Below are positions 11,941 to 21,559 of a stretch of DNA of 64,000 nt, in pieces (position 1 is the stretch's first letter; each line of letters starts with the position of its first letter). The stretch is from NCBI RefSeq assembly GCF_001792775.2, contig NZ_MLGE02000004.1, positions 62,001 through 126,000 on the forward strand, in the 5' to 3' direction. Source of the DNA: Staphylococcus pseudintermedius (GTDB taxonomy: Bacteria; Bacillota; Bacilli; Staphylococcales; Staphylococcaceae). Made by a program: the position numbers and the translations under genes. The notes below the pieces were generated by a model, which did not search any database, was not told the origin of the DNA, and saw nothing but the letters and a program-made list of their open reading frames with translations.

Positions 11941-13245
11941 TTACAACGTCTGTTTAAAGTGATCCAAATGTTCTAATGCACGATTTGCTAAAGTTTCATA
12001 ACGCTCTTTTTTATCTTTAATACGTTGTTCAAGCGGCGGTACGAGACCAAAGTTCGCATTCATCGGTTGGAAATTTTTATTGTTCGTTGCATGTGAAATG
12101 TAATACGCCATACTACCGAGCATTGTTTCACGAGGGAAGACGACATCTGCTTTACCTAACATACGATGCGCTAAGTTAATTCCCGCAATCATACCACTTG
12201 CAGCACTTTCCACGTAACCTTCCACGCCTGTCATTTGACCTGCAAAGAATAAGTTTTTGCGATTTTTAAATTCATAAATCTCACTCAACACTTCTGGAGA
12301 GTTGATAAATGTGTTACGGTGCATCACGCCATATCTTACAATATCGACGTTTTCAAGTCCTGGAATAAGACGAATCACTTCTTTTTGTGCGCCCCATTTC
12401 AAACGCGTTTGGAAACCTACAATGTTGTACAAAGTCCCTGCAGCATCATCTTGTCTTAATTGAACGACAGCATAAGGACGTTTTCCAGTTTTTGGGTCTT
12501 CTAATCCGACTGGCTTCATCGGTCCGAACAGTAACGTTTTTTCACCTCTGCCTGCCATCACTTCAAACGGCATACAACCTTCAAAATACTTTTCTTTTTC
12601 GAAATCATTCATCGGTGCGACTTCAGCTGCGAGCGCGGCTTCATAAAAACGGTCAAACTCCTCTTTAGTCATTGGACAGTTTAAATAAGCGGCTTCACCT
12701 TTATCGTAACGTGATTTCAAATACACTTTATCCATATCGATAGAGTCTTTTTCAATAATCGGTGCAGCTGCGTCATAGAAATACAGTTGGTCTTTGCCTG
12801 TTAATGCAACGATTTCTTTCGCAAGTGGTTCTGTCGTTAATGGACCGGTCGCGATAATCGTTGGACCTTCAGGGATAGACGTCACCTCTTCATTACTCAC
12901 AGTCACATTCGGATGATTTCTTAGCTTTTCAGTGATATATCCTGCAAAGTCATGGCGATCTACAGCTAACGCACCACCCGCAGGTACACGGGCATGATCC
13001 GCTGCTGCAATAATCAATGAATCTAAACGGCGCATTTCTTCTTTTAATACACCGACAGCATTCGTAAGCGCGTTCCCTCTTAATGAATTGGAACATACGA
13101 GTTCAGCAAATTGATTCGTATGATGCGCCGGTGTTTGTTTCACTGGTCGCATTTCATAAAGGTTCACGTGAATGCCACGTTCCGCCAATTGAAATGCTGC
13201 TTCAGACCCTGCTAAACCAGCGCCGACAATATTAACAGATGTCAT
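11941..13245 (-). CDS. trmFO: tRNA (uracil-54-C5)-methyltransferase, folate/FAD-dependent
   Basis: TrmFO (formerly Gid) makes m5U54 in the T-loop of tRNA using methylene-tetrahydrofolate and FADH2. The 434-residue protein starts with the dinucleotide-binding motif [11 protein letters not shown] and contains [28 protein letters not shown] and [15 protein letters not shown], all conserved in TrmFO. Length equals the family norm. It lies 27 bp downstream of topA and upstream of the xerC operon. Confidence 0.96.
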   Translation of the reverse strand: MTSVNIVGAGLAGSEAAFQLAERGIHVNLYEMRPVKQTPAHHTNQFAELVCSNSLRGNALTNAVGVLKEEMRRLDSLIIAAADHARVPAGGALAVDRHDFAGYITEKLRNHPNVTVSNEEVTSIPEGPTIIATGPLTTEPLAKEIVALTGKDQLYFYDAAAPIIEKDSIDMDKVYLKSRYDKGEAAYLNCPMTKEEFDRFYEAALAAEVAPMNDFEKEKYFEGCMPFEVMAGRGEKTLLFGPMKPVGLEDPKTGKRPYAVVQLRQDDAAGTLYNIVGFQTRLKWGAQKEVIRLIPGLENVDIVRYGVMHRNTFINSPEVLSEIYEFKNRKNLFFAGQMTGVEGYVESAASGMIAGINLAHRMLGKADVVFPRETMLGSMAYYISHATNNKNFQPMNANFGLVPPLEQRIKDKKERYETLANRALEHLDHFKQTL

Positions 13246-13272
13246 GGTTTTTACCTCACTTTAATACACATA

Positions 13273-15342
13273 TTATTTTTGAACTTCTTCTTTATAGTCA
13301 CAATTCGAACATACAACTTGTGTCGCACGTCCTTTTTTATTCTCTGCCAAGTAATGTTGACATTTCGGACAATCACGGCCAATCGGTTTATCCCAAGTAA
13401 CAAAATCGCACTCTGGATAATTTGAACAACCATAGAAAATACGGTTTTTCTTAGATTTACGTTCAACGACATCGCCCTTTTTACATTTCGGACATGTCAC
13501 ACCAATCGGCTTCGTAATCGCTTTCGTATTACGACAATCAGGGAAATTAGAACATGCCATGAACTTACCGTAGCGTCCCATTTTAATGACCATTGGATTG
13601 CCACACACTTCACAATCTTCGCCTGCGGGTTCGTCTTTAATTTCAACCTTTTCCATTTCTTTTTCCGCGCGTTCAACGTCTTGTTTAAAGCTATTGAAAA
13701 AGTCACCCACCACTTTTTTCCAAGCTACATCGCCATCCGCAATTTTATCGAGTAACGTTTCCATGTTCACAGTGAAATCGACATCGATAATCTCAGGGAA
13801 GTACTCTTTCACTTGTTCATGCACGATCTCTCCCAATTCAGTTGGGACGAAACGTTTACTTTCATTCTTCACGTAATTACGCTTCTGAATCGTATCAATT
13901 GTTGGCGCATATGTTGAAGGACGACCGATTTTAAGTTCCTCTAATGTTTTAACGAGACGTGCTTCTGTATAGCGTGGTGGTGGTTGTGTAAAGTGTTGTG
14001 CCGGATCAATTTTAGTCGCCAACACTTCATTACCGACTTCAAGCTTTGGCAAACGATTTTCTTTTTCTTTACCTTTGTCATCATCTGTTTCAACATACAG
14101 TGTCATAAAACCTTTAAACTTAATCGTCTGACCGTTTGCTCTAAATTTCACATCATTTTGCGTTAAATCGACAGCAACCGTATCTAAAATTGCAGGTGCC
14201 ATTTGACTCGCCACAAAGCGTTCCCAAATCAATTTATACAAGCGATATTGATCACGTGTTAAATAGTCTTTCATCTCAGCAGGTGTTCTTAACGTACTCG
14301 TTGGACGAATCGCTTCATGGGCATCTTGGTCACCTTGTTTACCCTTTTTCGTCACTTTAGATAAATACGCACTACCATATTCTGACTCGATAAATTGTTT
14401 CGCTTCATTTTGCGCATCTTTCGAAATACGGGTCGAATCCGTTCTCATATAAGTAATAAGCCCAATTGTACCTTTACGCTTCAAGTCAATACCTTCATAA
14501 AGTTGTTGTGCCACCATCATCGTTTTACGCGCCTTGAAATTTAATTTCCGAGCCGCTTCTTGTTGCAAAGTGGAGGTTGTAAATGGGTTGGCAGGTTTAC
14601 GTGTTTTTTCTTTTTTCGTCACATTAGATACTGTGAATTGATTACCGTCTAACGCTTTCGTAATGACTGTCACATCATCTTTCGTCGCTAACTTGAACGG
14701 TTTATCTTTATAATGAAGAAACTTGGCATTAAACTTTGATTTTCCATAACGAAATTCGCCTTCAATCGACCAATATTCTTCAGGTTTAAAGTTACGAATT
14801 TCATTTTCACGGTCAATCACAAGACGTAACGCTACAGATTGTACACGTCCAGCTGATAAACCTTTTTTTACTTTTTTCCATAATACAGGAGAAATATTAT
14901 AACCTACTAAACGGTCCAATACACGTCGAGCTTGTTGCGCATCGACTAAATCCATTTCGATACCGCGTGGGTGTTTAAAACTTTCTTTTACAGCGTCTTT
15001 CGTAATCTCGTTAAAAACCACGCGATTTTCTTTACTATCTTCTAGTTCTAAAATGTTTGCCAAGTGCCATGCAATTGCTTCACCTTCACGATCGGGGTCA
15101 CTTGCGAGAAAAACTTTTTTTGCTTTTTTCGCATGTCTCTTCAAATCTTTAACAACTGGCCCCTTACCTCGGATAGTAATATATTTAGGTTCATAGTCAT
15201 GTTCAACATCTACGCCCATTTGACTACGTGGTAGATCTCTCACATGACCCATTGATGCAATCACTTTGTATTTTTTGCCTAAATATTTTTCTATTGTTTT
15301 CGCTTTTGCAGGCGATTCAACAATGACAAGATTATCTGCCAA
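13273..15342 (-). CDS. topA: DNA topoisomerase I
   Basis: This type IA enzyme relaxes negative supercoils. The 689-residue protein begins with the Toprim domain ([32 protein letters not shown]), has the active-site tyrosine in [12 protein letters not shown], and ends with three C-terminal four-cysteine zinc motifs (CEVC...CSNFPDC, CPKC...CSNYPEC, CPKC...CSNC). Domain content and length match S. aureus TopA. It follows dprA after an 83-bp gap. Confidence 0.97.
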   Translation of the reverse strand: MADNLVIVESPAKAKTIEKYLGKKYKVIASMGHVRDLPRSQMGVDVEHDYEPKYITIRGKGPVVKDLKRHAKKAKKVFLASDPDREGEAIAWHLANILELEDSKENRVVFNEITKDAVKESFKHPRGIEMDLVDAQQARRVLDRLVGYNISPVLWKKVKKGLSAGRVQSVALRLVIDRENEIRNFKPEEYWSIEGEFRYGKSKFNAKFLHYKDKPFKLATKDDVTVITKALDGNQFTVSNVTKKEKTRKPANPFTTSTLQQEAARKLNFKARKTMMVAQQLYEGIDLKRKGTIGLITYMRTDSTRISKDAQNEAKQFIESEYGSAYLSKVTKKGKQGDQDAHEAIRPTSTLRTPAEMKDYLTRDQYRLYKLIWERFVASQMAPAILDTVAVDLTQNDVKFRANGQTIKFKGFMTLYVETDDDKGKEKENRLPKLEVGNEVLATKIDPAQHFTQPPPRYTEARLVKTLEELKIGRPSTYAPTIDTIQKRNYVKNESKRFVPTELGEIVHEQVKEYFPEIIDVDFTVNMETLLDKIADGDVAWKKVVGDFFNSFKQDVERAEKEMEKVEIKDEPAGEDCEVCGNPMVIKMGRYGKFMACSNFPDCRNTKAITKPIGVTCPKCKKGDVVERKSKKNRIFYGCSNYPECDFVTWDKPIGRDCPKCQHYLAENKKGRATQVVCSNCDYKEEVQK

Positions 15343-15425
15343 AGTAGTTACCCCCTTGCTTTTTCTGTTTACAAAGATAAATGATAAACGGTTATTTTTA
15401 TATTTGTCAATCTTTTGTATTTATT

Positions 15426-16313
15426 TCACAAAGCGTTAACATTTAAATTTGCATAATCTTTCAATATATCCTGGGCACATAATACAATTTCTGCTCCCTC
15501 TTTGACACGTAGCATATTACCTTTCGTATGCACGTTGAACATATCCCCCGGCAGTACATAAACATTACGATTTTGTTCTAATGCCTGATCCAACGTAATG
15601 AGCGCGCCACTTTTTTCTTTTGCTTCAGTGATAAGTATTCCTTTCGACAAACCACTAATAATGCGATTGCGTTCAGGAAATCTAAATTTAGCAATAGGCG
15701 TGTAAGGTGGATATTCGCTTATAGTCAAATGATGTTGTTCCATCCTCTGGCGTAATGCTTGTGTGTTTTTAGGATAATGATGAAAATGCCCAAAGGCGAG
15801 CACACCGATCGTGGACAAGTCATGTCGAATCGCATAATGATGTGCGAGTGCGTCTGTACCGTGTGCCAGCCCTGAAATAATCGTTAGTGGAAAATGTTGA
15901 AATGTGTTAAAAAGTGTTTCAAGCGCTTGTGGCGTGTATGCTGTATGTTGCCTTGCGCCTACAATGCCAAGACTATTAGTAGAATGTTGAAGCAGTTCAA
16001 GTCGTCCTTTACAAAATAAAATCAACGGGGGATCATAAATTTCTTTTAACAGTGGTGGATAAAGCGGTTCGTCTATCATAATCGGGACAATTTGATGTTC
16101 ATGTAACGTCGCTTCAATCGTATGAATATTAAGCATATCGAGTCGTATGAGCTTTTGTTGTAAATGGAATTGCGACATGTGTGAAAGCATCGATTTGAAG
16201 GCTTGAATGCGCTGAGGTAGATTTCCTGTTAAAGTACAAAGTTTAGGGTAATAGTATTGAATTTGTTGTGTTGAAAATCCAGCGTACAGTAATAATAGTA
16301 GTAATTGTTTCAT
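15426..16313 (-). CDS. dprA: DNA-processing protein DprA/Smf
   Basis: DprA protects incoming single-stranded DNA and loads RecA during natural transformation. The 295-residue protein has an N-terminal helical region, then the Rossmann-like DprA domain with VGARQHTAYTPQAL, ISGLAHGTDALAHHYAI, FRFPERNRIISGLS and the C-terminal GNMLRVKEGAEIVL. It sits between sucD and topA as in S. aureus, where lytN and fmhC also lie in this interval; they are absent here. Confidence 0.94.
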   Translation of the reverse strand: MKQLLLLLLYAGFSTQQIQYYYPKLCTLTGNLPQRIQAFKSMLSHMSQFHLQQKLIRLDMLNIHTIEATLHEHQIVPIMIDEPLYPPLLKEIYDPPLILFCKGRLELLQHSTNSLGIVGARQHTAYTPQALETLFNTFQHFPLTIISGLAHGTDALAHHYAIRHDLSTIGVLAFGHFHHYPKNTQALRQRMEQHHLTISEYPPYTPIAKFRFPERNRIISGLSKGILITEAKEKSGALITLDQALEQNRNVYVLPGDMFNVHTKGNMLRVKEGAEIVLCAQDILKDYANLNVNAL

Positions 16314-16496
16314 ACGTGGTGGTCACCTCTTGATGTAGAATAAGCGTGATGGATGATGCGGAAAATAAAAGAAGTTGTGCCAAACATAAACGGCATGTTT
16401 AAAGGGGAATAAAAAAGGATATCAAAATCAAGCTATCATCACACGCCCTGTTAGTGATGATACATTAACAGCCCATGTATGAATAGCTTCAAAATC

Positions 16497-16529
16497 GCGG
16501 TGTATCAGTTCAGTTGCCTGACACACCGC
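16497..16529 (-). terminator. Terminator-like hairpin after sucD
   Basis: GCGGTGT and ACACCGC, extended by TCAG/CTGA, form a strong stem about 25 bp after the sucD stop. The T tract on the minus strand is short (GATTTTG), so efficiency is uncertain. The rest of 16314-16551 shows no gene. Confidence 0.6.
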
Positions 16530-16551
16530 TGATGTTTGTATTGAAATTCAA

Positions 16552-17457
16552 TTATTTAACAGTAAGTAATGATTCGTAAATGCCTGCTTCTTTAGCGGCT
16601 TCAATTAAAGTTGAACCGATTTCAGAAGGCGTTGCTGCTGTTTTAACGCCACATTCATTTAATGTTTTGATTTTTTCTGCAGCTGTCCCTTTACCACCTG
16701 AAATGATTGCACCAGCGTGACCCATGCGTTTTCCTGGAGGTGCTGTTTGACCACCGATGAAGCCGACAACAGGTTTGGTCATGTTCGCTTTAATCCACTC
16801 AGCAGCTTCTTCTTCTGCCGTACCACCAATTTCACCGATCATCACAACAGCTTTCGTGTCATCATCATTGTTGAATGCTTCTAACACGTCGATAAAGTTT
16901 GTACCGTTAACTGGGTCCCCACCGATACCTACAGCTGTAGATTGGCCGATACCTTCTTCAGTTAATTGATGTACCGCTTCATATGTTAAAGTGCCAGAGC
17001 GTGAAACAACGCCGACATGGCCTTTTTTGTGGATGTATCCTGGCATAATACCAATTTTCGTTTCATCTGAAGTGATGACACCTGGGCAGTTTGGTCCAAT
17101 TAAGCGCGTCTTTTTACCTTCAAGATAACGTTTAACCTTAATCATATCAATAACAGGAATATGTTCAGTAATACAAATTGCTAAGTCTAATTCAGCGTCG
17201 ATACATTCTAAAATCGCATCAGCTGCAAATGGTGCTGGTACGTAAATAACAGATACGTTGCCGCCAGTTTCTTTTTTCGCTTCTTCAACAGTATTGAAAA
17301 CAGGTACGCCTTCAACAACTTGTCCACCTTTACCTGGTGTTACCCCTGCAACAATTTGCGTACCATATTCCAACATTTGCTTAGTATGGAAAAGGGCAGT
17401 TGACCCTGTAATACCTTGTACGATTACTTTTGAATTTTTATCTACAAATACACTCAT
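16552..17457 (-). CDS. sucD: Succinyl-CoA synthetase alpha subunit
   Basis: With SucC it interconverts succinyl-CoA and succinate with substrate-level phosphorylation in the TCA cycle. The 301-residue protein has the CoA-binding Rossmann domain ([15 protein letters not shown]), GPNCPGVI, and the phosphohistidine loop [14 protein letters not shown]. It is 21 bp downstream of sucC. Length is normal. Confidence 0.97.
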   Translation of the reverse strand: MSVFVDKNSKVIVQGITGSTALFHTKQMLEYGTQIVAGVTPGKGGQVVEGVPVFNTVEEAKKETGGNVSVIYVPAPFAADAILECIDAELDLAICITEHIPVIDMIKVKRYLEGKKTRLIGPNCPGVITSDETKIGIMPGYIHKKGHVGVVSRSGTLTYEAVHQLTEEGIGQSTAVGIGGDPVNGTNFIDVLEAFNNDDDTKAVVMIGEIGGTAEEEAAEWIKANMTKPVVGFIGGQTAPPGKRMGHAGAIISGGKGTAAEKIKTLNECGVKTAATPSEIGSTLIEAAKEAGIYESLLTVK

Positions 17458-17478
17458 TGTAGTTGTCCCATCCTTTCC

Positions 17479-18645
17479 TTACGCTTCGTTTACAAGTTTA
17501 ACAATTTTTTGTGCACCTTCAGCCATTGTATTCGCTGGTTCAATTGCTAAACCTGAGTCTTTTAAGATTTGTTTACCTTCTTTAACATTTGTACCTTCAA
17601 GACGTACAACTAATGGCAATGTTAATTCCACTTCTTTTACTGCCGCTACAATACCTTCAGCGATAATATCACAACGCATAATACCACCAAAGATATTAAC
17701 GAAAATACCTTTAACGTTGTCATCGCCTAAAATAATTTTGAACGCTTCAGTAACTTTTTCTTTAGTTGCACCGCCACCTACGTCAAGGAAGTTAGCTGGG
17801 TTACCATTAAAGTGATTAATCGTATCCATTGTTGCCATCGCTAAACCTGCACCGTTCACCATACAACCGATATTACCGTCTAATGCAATATAAGATAAAT
17901 CGTATTTAGAAGCTTCAATTTCTTTTGGATCTTCTTCTTCTAAATCGCGTAATTCAACGATATCTTTGTGACGGAATAATGCGTTGTCATCAAAGTTGAT
18001 TTTAGAGTCAAGTGCTAAAACATCACCTTCACCCGTTAAAACAAGTGGATTAATTTCAACGATTGAACAATCTTTTTCAATGAACACATTATATAAAGCA
18101 ATTAAAAACTTAACCGCTTTGTTAATTGATTCTTTAGGAATATTGATGTTAAACGCGATACGGCGTGCTTGATAAGGCGCTAAACCAATGACTGGATCAA
18201 TTGTTTCTTTGAAGATTTTTTCAGGGTTTTTCGCTGCAACTTCTTCAATTTCAGTGCCACCCTCTTCAGACGCCATTAAAGTCACACGGTCTGTCGCACG
18301 GTCAATAACAAAGCCGACATAATATTCTTTTTGGATATTGGCACCTTCTTCAATGTAAAGACGCTTCACTTCTTTACCTTCAGGACCTGTTTGGTGTGTC
18401 ACGAGAACTTTTCCAAGCAACTCATTTGCATATGCTTCAACTTCTGATAAAGACTTAGCGATTTTCACACCACCAGCTTTACCACGTCCTCCCGCATGGA
18501 TTTGCGCTTTAACAACATATACATCTGTGACTAACTCTTTCGCTTTCTCAACGGCTTCTTCAGCAGAAAAAGCCACACGCCCTTCTGGTACTGCTACGCC
18601 CATTGAGCGAAAAATTTCTTTTCCTTGATACTCATGGATATTCAT
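17479..18645 (-). CDS. sucC: Succinyl-CoA synthetase beta subunit
   Basis: SucC is the ATP-grasp nucleotide-binding subunit of succinyl-CoA synthetase. The 388-residue protein opens [17 protein letters not shown] and has [24 protein letters not shown] and the nucleotide site [10 protein letters not shown]. It is first in the sucC-sucD operon, preceded by a well-formed promoter with an overlapping cre-like site, which suggests CcpA catabolite control. Confidence 0.97.
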   Translation of the reverse strand: MNIHEYQGKEIFRSMGVAVPEGRVAFSAEEAVEKAKELVTDVYVVKAQIHAGGRGKAGGVKIAKSLSEVEAYANELLGKVLVTHQTGPEGKEVKRLYIEEGANIQKEYYVGFVIDRATDRVTLMASEEGGTEIEEVAAKNPEKIFKETIDPVIGLAPYQARRIAFNINIPKESINKAVKFLIALYNVFIEKDCSIVEINPLVLTGEGDVLALDSKINFDDNALFRHKDIVELRDLEEEDPKEIEASKYDLSYIALDGNIGCMVNGAGLAMATMDTINHFNGNPANFLDVGGGATKEKVTEAFKIILGDDNVKGIFVNIFGGIMRCDIIAEGIVAAVKEVELTLPLVVRLEGTNVKEGKQILKDSGLAIEPANTMAEGAQKIVKLVNEA

Positions 18646-18684
18646 ACTCCATCCTCCTGTTTCTTAAGGTTAAGTTCAAGTACA

Positions 18685-18713
18685 ATTATAGGAAATGTAA
18701 GCGCTATTGTAAA
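18685..18713 (-). promoter_or_regulatory. Predicted sigma-A promoter of sucC-sucD
   Basis: On the minus strand TTTACA (18708-18713) and a perfect TATAAT (18685-18690) are 17 nt apart, about 40 bp upstream of the sucC start. This is one of the best promoter matches in the window. Confidence 0.8.
18696..18709. promoter_or_regulatory. cre-like CcpA site within the sucC promoter spacer
   Basis: TGTAAGCGCTATTG resembles the cre consensus TGWAANCGNTNWCA with mismatches only in the last two positions, and the central AGCGCT is palindromic. It lies between and partly over the -35 and -10 boxes of sucC, where CcpA binding would block RNA polymerase. Confidence 0.5.
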
Positions 18714-18852
18714 CAGATTCCCTTTCGTATCAAGATGTTTTATAAAGGCTAACACCTCTTGCATCACACACAATACATTGTTTCAGCAGATATCAAATGA
18801 TAAAAATTATTTTTTAGCACACAGAGCTTAACGCAAATAAAATGTTCCTAAA

Positions 18853-18895
18853 ATAAAAACTAGGACAAAACGGAAACAACTCCGCCTCATCCTAG
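18853..18895 (-). terminator. Intrinsic terminator before the sucC promoter region
   Basis: On the minus strand CTAGGA pairs with TCCTAG, with an inner GCGGA/TCCG stem, followed by TTTTTATTTT. It closes the small gene at 18912-19187. Confidence 0.75.
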
Positions 18896-18911
18896 CCTAT
18901 GATACACTACA

Positions 18912-19187
18912 CTAACCCTCATCATTCACCTGGAACGAAATTTGTGTATCATCATCCATCGGTACTTGCACAATCTTTTGCTCATCCTCAGTTGACTCCA
19001 CCACAAACTGATGCTCCTTCAACAAACGAATCAACTCCGCCTGCTGTTCATCCTCAATCGAAATATTCAAATTCTCTTCAATCTCTTCTTTAATCTTCTT
19101 TAACTTCGCTTCATCTTCAGTAATTTCAACTTCTTTTTCTTCAAAGTGTACGAGCACTTTATATAATTTTCGCAATGTTTCATCCAT
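18912..19187 (-). CDS. Small acidic protein of unknown function
   Basis: The 91-residue product begins MDETLRKLYKVLVHFEEKEV and is rich in E and D (about a third of the residues), with predicted amphipathic helices in the middle (EAKLKKIKEEIEENL) and no membrane segment or cysteine. I do not recognise the family. The frame is open, has a terminator right after it and lies on the coding strand between rnhB and sucC, so it is probably a real gene. Some staphylococci may have a conserved counterpart here; that was not checked. Confidence 0.7.
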   Translation of the reverse strand: MDETLRKLYKVLVHFEEKEVEITEDEAKLKKIKEEIEENLNISIEDEQQAELIRLLKEHQFVVESTEDEQKIVQVPMDDDTQISFQVNDEG

Positions 19188-19278
19188 GAGTTTCTTATTC
19201 CTTTCTTTATTAGAAATTACTACTAGTAAAACATAATTCTAACTTTTTGAAAACTTTTTATATGCTGATCTATTTCGT

Positions 19279-20064
19279 TTAAAACTTTGAAACCATTGAT
19301 TTAATAGGCTCGAAAGTCTTCCTGTGAATAGTTGTCACGCCGTATTGTTTCAAACCATCTAAATGTTTTTGCGTACCATAACCAGCATTCTGTGCAAAAT
19401 CGTAACCAGGATATTGTTTTGCATATTCTGCCATCAAGTCATCACGATACACTTTTGCGATAATACTGGCTGCAGCGATGGACACACTTTTCGCATCTCC
19501 TTTAATAATCGCTTGTTGTGGTGCAGTCAAATGATCGAGCGTCATCGCATCAATTAAATAATGTGTCGGTGTGACTGACAAATTTTCAATCGCACGGTAC
19601 ATCGCGATTTGTGTTGCCACATAAATATTGTGTTCGTCAATTTCTTCAGGTGTTGCAACTCCCACTGCCCAAGCACGCACTTGCTCTTTTAATGACGTGT
19701 TCAACAAATTCCGTTGTGTGACAGACAACTGTTTGGAGTCGTTAATACCTACAAAGTCATGTCCGGGCTGTAAAATGACTGCACTTGCGACGACAGGTCC
19801 AGCAAGAGGCCCGCGTCCAACCTCATCTACACCACAAATCAATGCCTCTGGTTGCACATTTAAAATTTCTGTTTCGTATATACACATGTCACGATATTTT
19901 TGTTGTTGTAACGCTATTTTTTCAAGTTGACGTTGACGTTGCACAAAAGCTTGTTGGACCCCTTTTCGTTCATCTTGGAAATCAGGATGTTGCGCTAACT
20001 CCTTTAACGACGTCAAGTGTTTCAATTCTGCTTTAATCGCTTGAATTGTTTTTCCTTTACGCAT
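19279..20064 (-). CDS. rnhB: Ribonuclease HII
   Basis: RNase HII cleaves RNA in RNA/DNA hybrids and removes single ribonucleotides from DNA. The conserved acidic residues are visible in [19 protein letters not shown], then DDSK-like NDSKQLS and LIDAMTL, with [16 protein letters not shown]. The frame is open to 20133, but the ATG at 20062-20064 ([10 protein letters not shown]) overlaps the end of rbgA by 8 bp and gives 261 residues, near the 255 of S. aureus. The overlap suggests translational coupling to rbgA. Confidence 0.94.
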   Translation of the reverse strand: MRKGKTIQAIKAELKHLTSLKELAQHPDFQDERKGVQQAFVQRQRQLEKIALQQQKYRDMCIYETEILNVQPEALICGVDEVGRGPLAGPVVASAVILQPGHDFVGINDSKQLSVTQRNLLNTSLKEQVRAWAVGVATPEEIDEHNIYVATQIAMYRAIENLSVTPTHYLIDAMTLDHLTAPQQAIIKGDAKSVSIAAASIIAKVYRDDLMAEYAKQYPGYDFAQNAGYGTQKHLDGLKQYGVTTIHRKTFEPIKSMVSKF

Positions 20065-20929
20065 CGGTCTCAGCCTGCCACTCAGAATATAAGTCAAAGC
20101 AATATGTCCCGATTTTTGCATTTCTGATGTCATAAATCAGTGCCTCAATGACCGCTTCATAATCCACTTCATTTCCACGTTGTAACAGCCCACGTTTACG
20201 TCCTATCGCATCAAACCAATCCAGCATTTCTGCATCTCGCAGGACATCAATTTTAAAATGGGCGAGCAATGCTTCATAATCATGTTCAATGAGAAATTCT
20301 AATCCGTAAATCGCCACTTCATCTAAATGGACGATGCTATCTTTAATTGCACCTGTTAAACTCAGCTTTTTACCAATCAGTTGGTCTTCAAACTTTGGCC
20401 ATAAAATCCCCGGTGTATCTAACAACTGTAAAGATTTGCCCACTTTAATCCATTGCTGTTGTTTCGTTACACCCGGTTTATTCCCTGTTTGTGCAATCGA
20501 ACGGTTCGCTAACTTGTTAATCAAAGTCGATTTCCCCACGTTAGGGATACCGACGATCATTGCGCGTATGGCTCTCGGTTTTAACCCTTTTACCTTTTCA
20601 CGTTCAAACTTTTCACGTGTTGCTTCAATCGCAGCCGCTTCTACATTTTTCAAGCCCTTACCATGTTTCGCATCAACGGCTACAGGATAAGCCCCTTTTT
20701 CTCTAAAAAACGCATACCATTTTTCCATTTCTTTTAAATTGGTCATATCTTTTTTATTGAAAATGACGACGCGTGGTTTTTGTTGAATCACCTCATCAAT
20801 CATAGGGTTTCTTGAACTAAAAGGAATGCGTGCATCAACTAATTCAAAGACCACATCCACTTTCTTCAGTTGTTCCGTTACTTCTCGTTTCGCTTTGGCC
20901 ATATGACCTGGATACCATTGAATCACCAT
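20057..20929 (-). CDS. rbgA: Ribosome biogenesis GTPase RbgA (YlqF)
   Basis: RbgA is needed for late assembly of the 50S subunit. The 290-residue protein is a circularly permuted GTPase: G4 NKKD (58-61) comes before G1 GIPNVGKST (127-135) and G3 DTPG. It starts [16 protein letters not shown]. In S. aureus rplS and rbgA are close; here about 9 kb of accessory genes separates them. Upstream, 20930-21156 is the divergent control region shared with the plus-strand gtcA-like gene. Confidence 0.96.
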   Translation of the reverse strand: MVIQWYPGHMAKAKREVTEQLKKVDVVFELVDARIPFSSRNPMIDEVIQQKPRVVIFNKKDMTNLKEMEKWYAFFREKGAYPVAVDAKHGKGLKNVEAAAIEATREKFEREKVKGLKPRAIRAMIVGIPNVGKSTLINKLANRSIAQTGNKPGVTKQQQWIKVGKSLQLLDTPGILWPKFEDQLIGKKLSLTGAIKDSIVHLDEVAIYGLEFLIEHDYEALLAHFKIDVLRDAEMLDWFDAIGRKRGLLQRGNEVDYEAVIEALIYDIRNAKIGTYCFDLYSEWQAETDA

Positions 20930-21156
20930 AGTTTTAACTCCTCTTAATTATTCTTCCAAATCGTTTTTTTTAATGTTATATGTTATATTAATTGTTAGTT
21001 TTAAAGATATAAACATATGATATTGCATGACGAATTAAAGCATCCGCATCATGTATTGTATAACAAAATTTGATATACACCACTTTAAGTATAATCAACT
21101 TTATCGTCAATAGCTATTTACAATCACATATCGTTGAATAAAGGTAGGTATATTAA

Positions 21157-21540
21157 ATGGTGAACTCAGCACGTTTTTTTGAAATTTTCCGTTTTGTATT
21201 AGTCGGTGGTGTTAATACACTGAATTATTATATCGTATACTTAATATTATTGCGTTTATTTGATGTCCATTACCTCATCAGCCATATTGTCGGTTTCATT
21301 TTTTCGTTCGTCGTTTCTTTCTATTTAAATTGTTACTTTGTCTATAAAGTACGACCGACGTTAAAGAAATTTCTAGCCTTTCCACTCACACAAGTGGTCA
21401 ATATGGGGACACAAACGTTACTCATTTTTATTTTTGTGGACCTCATGCATTTCAACGCAGCCCTTGCACCGTTTGTAGGACTCATCGTTACGATACCAAT
21501 TACTTATATTTTATCTAAGTTTATTCTTAAAGATCGATAA
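21157..21540 (+). CDS. GtrA/GtcA-family small membrane protein (putative undecaprenyl-phosphate-sugar flippase)
   Basis: The 127-residue protein has four predicted membrane helices and the GtrA-family start FEIFRFVLVGGVNTLNYYIVY. Members (GtcA in Listeria, Bacillus and S. aureus) are thought to flip lipid-linked sugars for glycosylation of wall or lipoteichoic acid. The start at 21157 has AGGTAGG upstream. It is followed after 19 bp by two YfhO-family genes, matching the three-component scheme CsbB (sugar donor synthase), GtcA (flippase) and YfhO (transferase). No csbB is in the window. Confidence 0.85.
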   Translation: MVNSARFFEIFRFVLVGGVNTLNYYIVYLILLRLFDVHYLISHIVGFIFSFVVSFYLNCYFVYKVRPTLKKFLAFPLTQVVNMGTQTLLIFIFVDLMHFNAALAPFVGLIVTIPITYILSKFILKDR

Positions 21541-21559
21541 TCAAAGTGAGGTTCGGATT

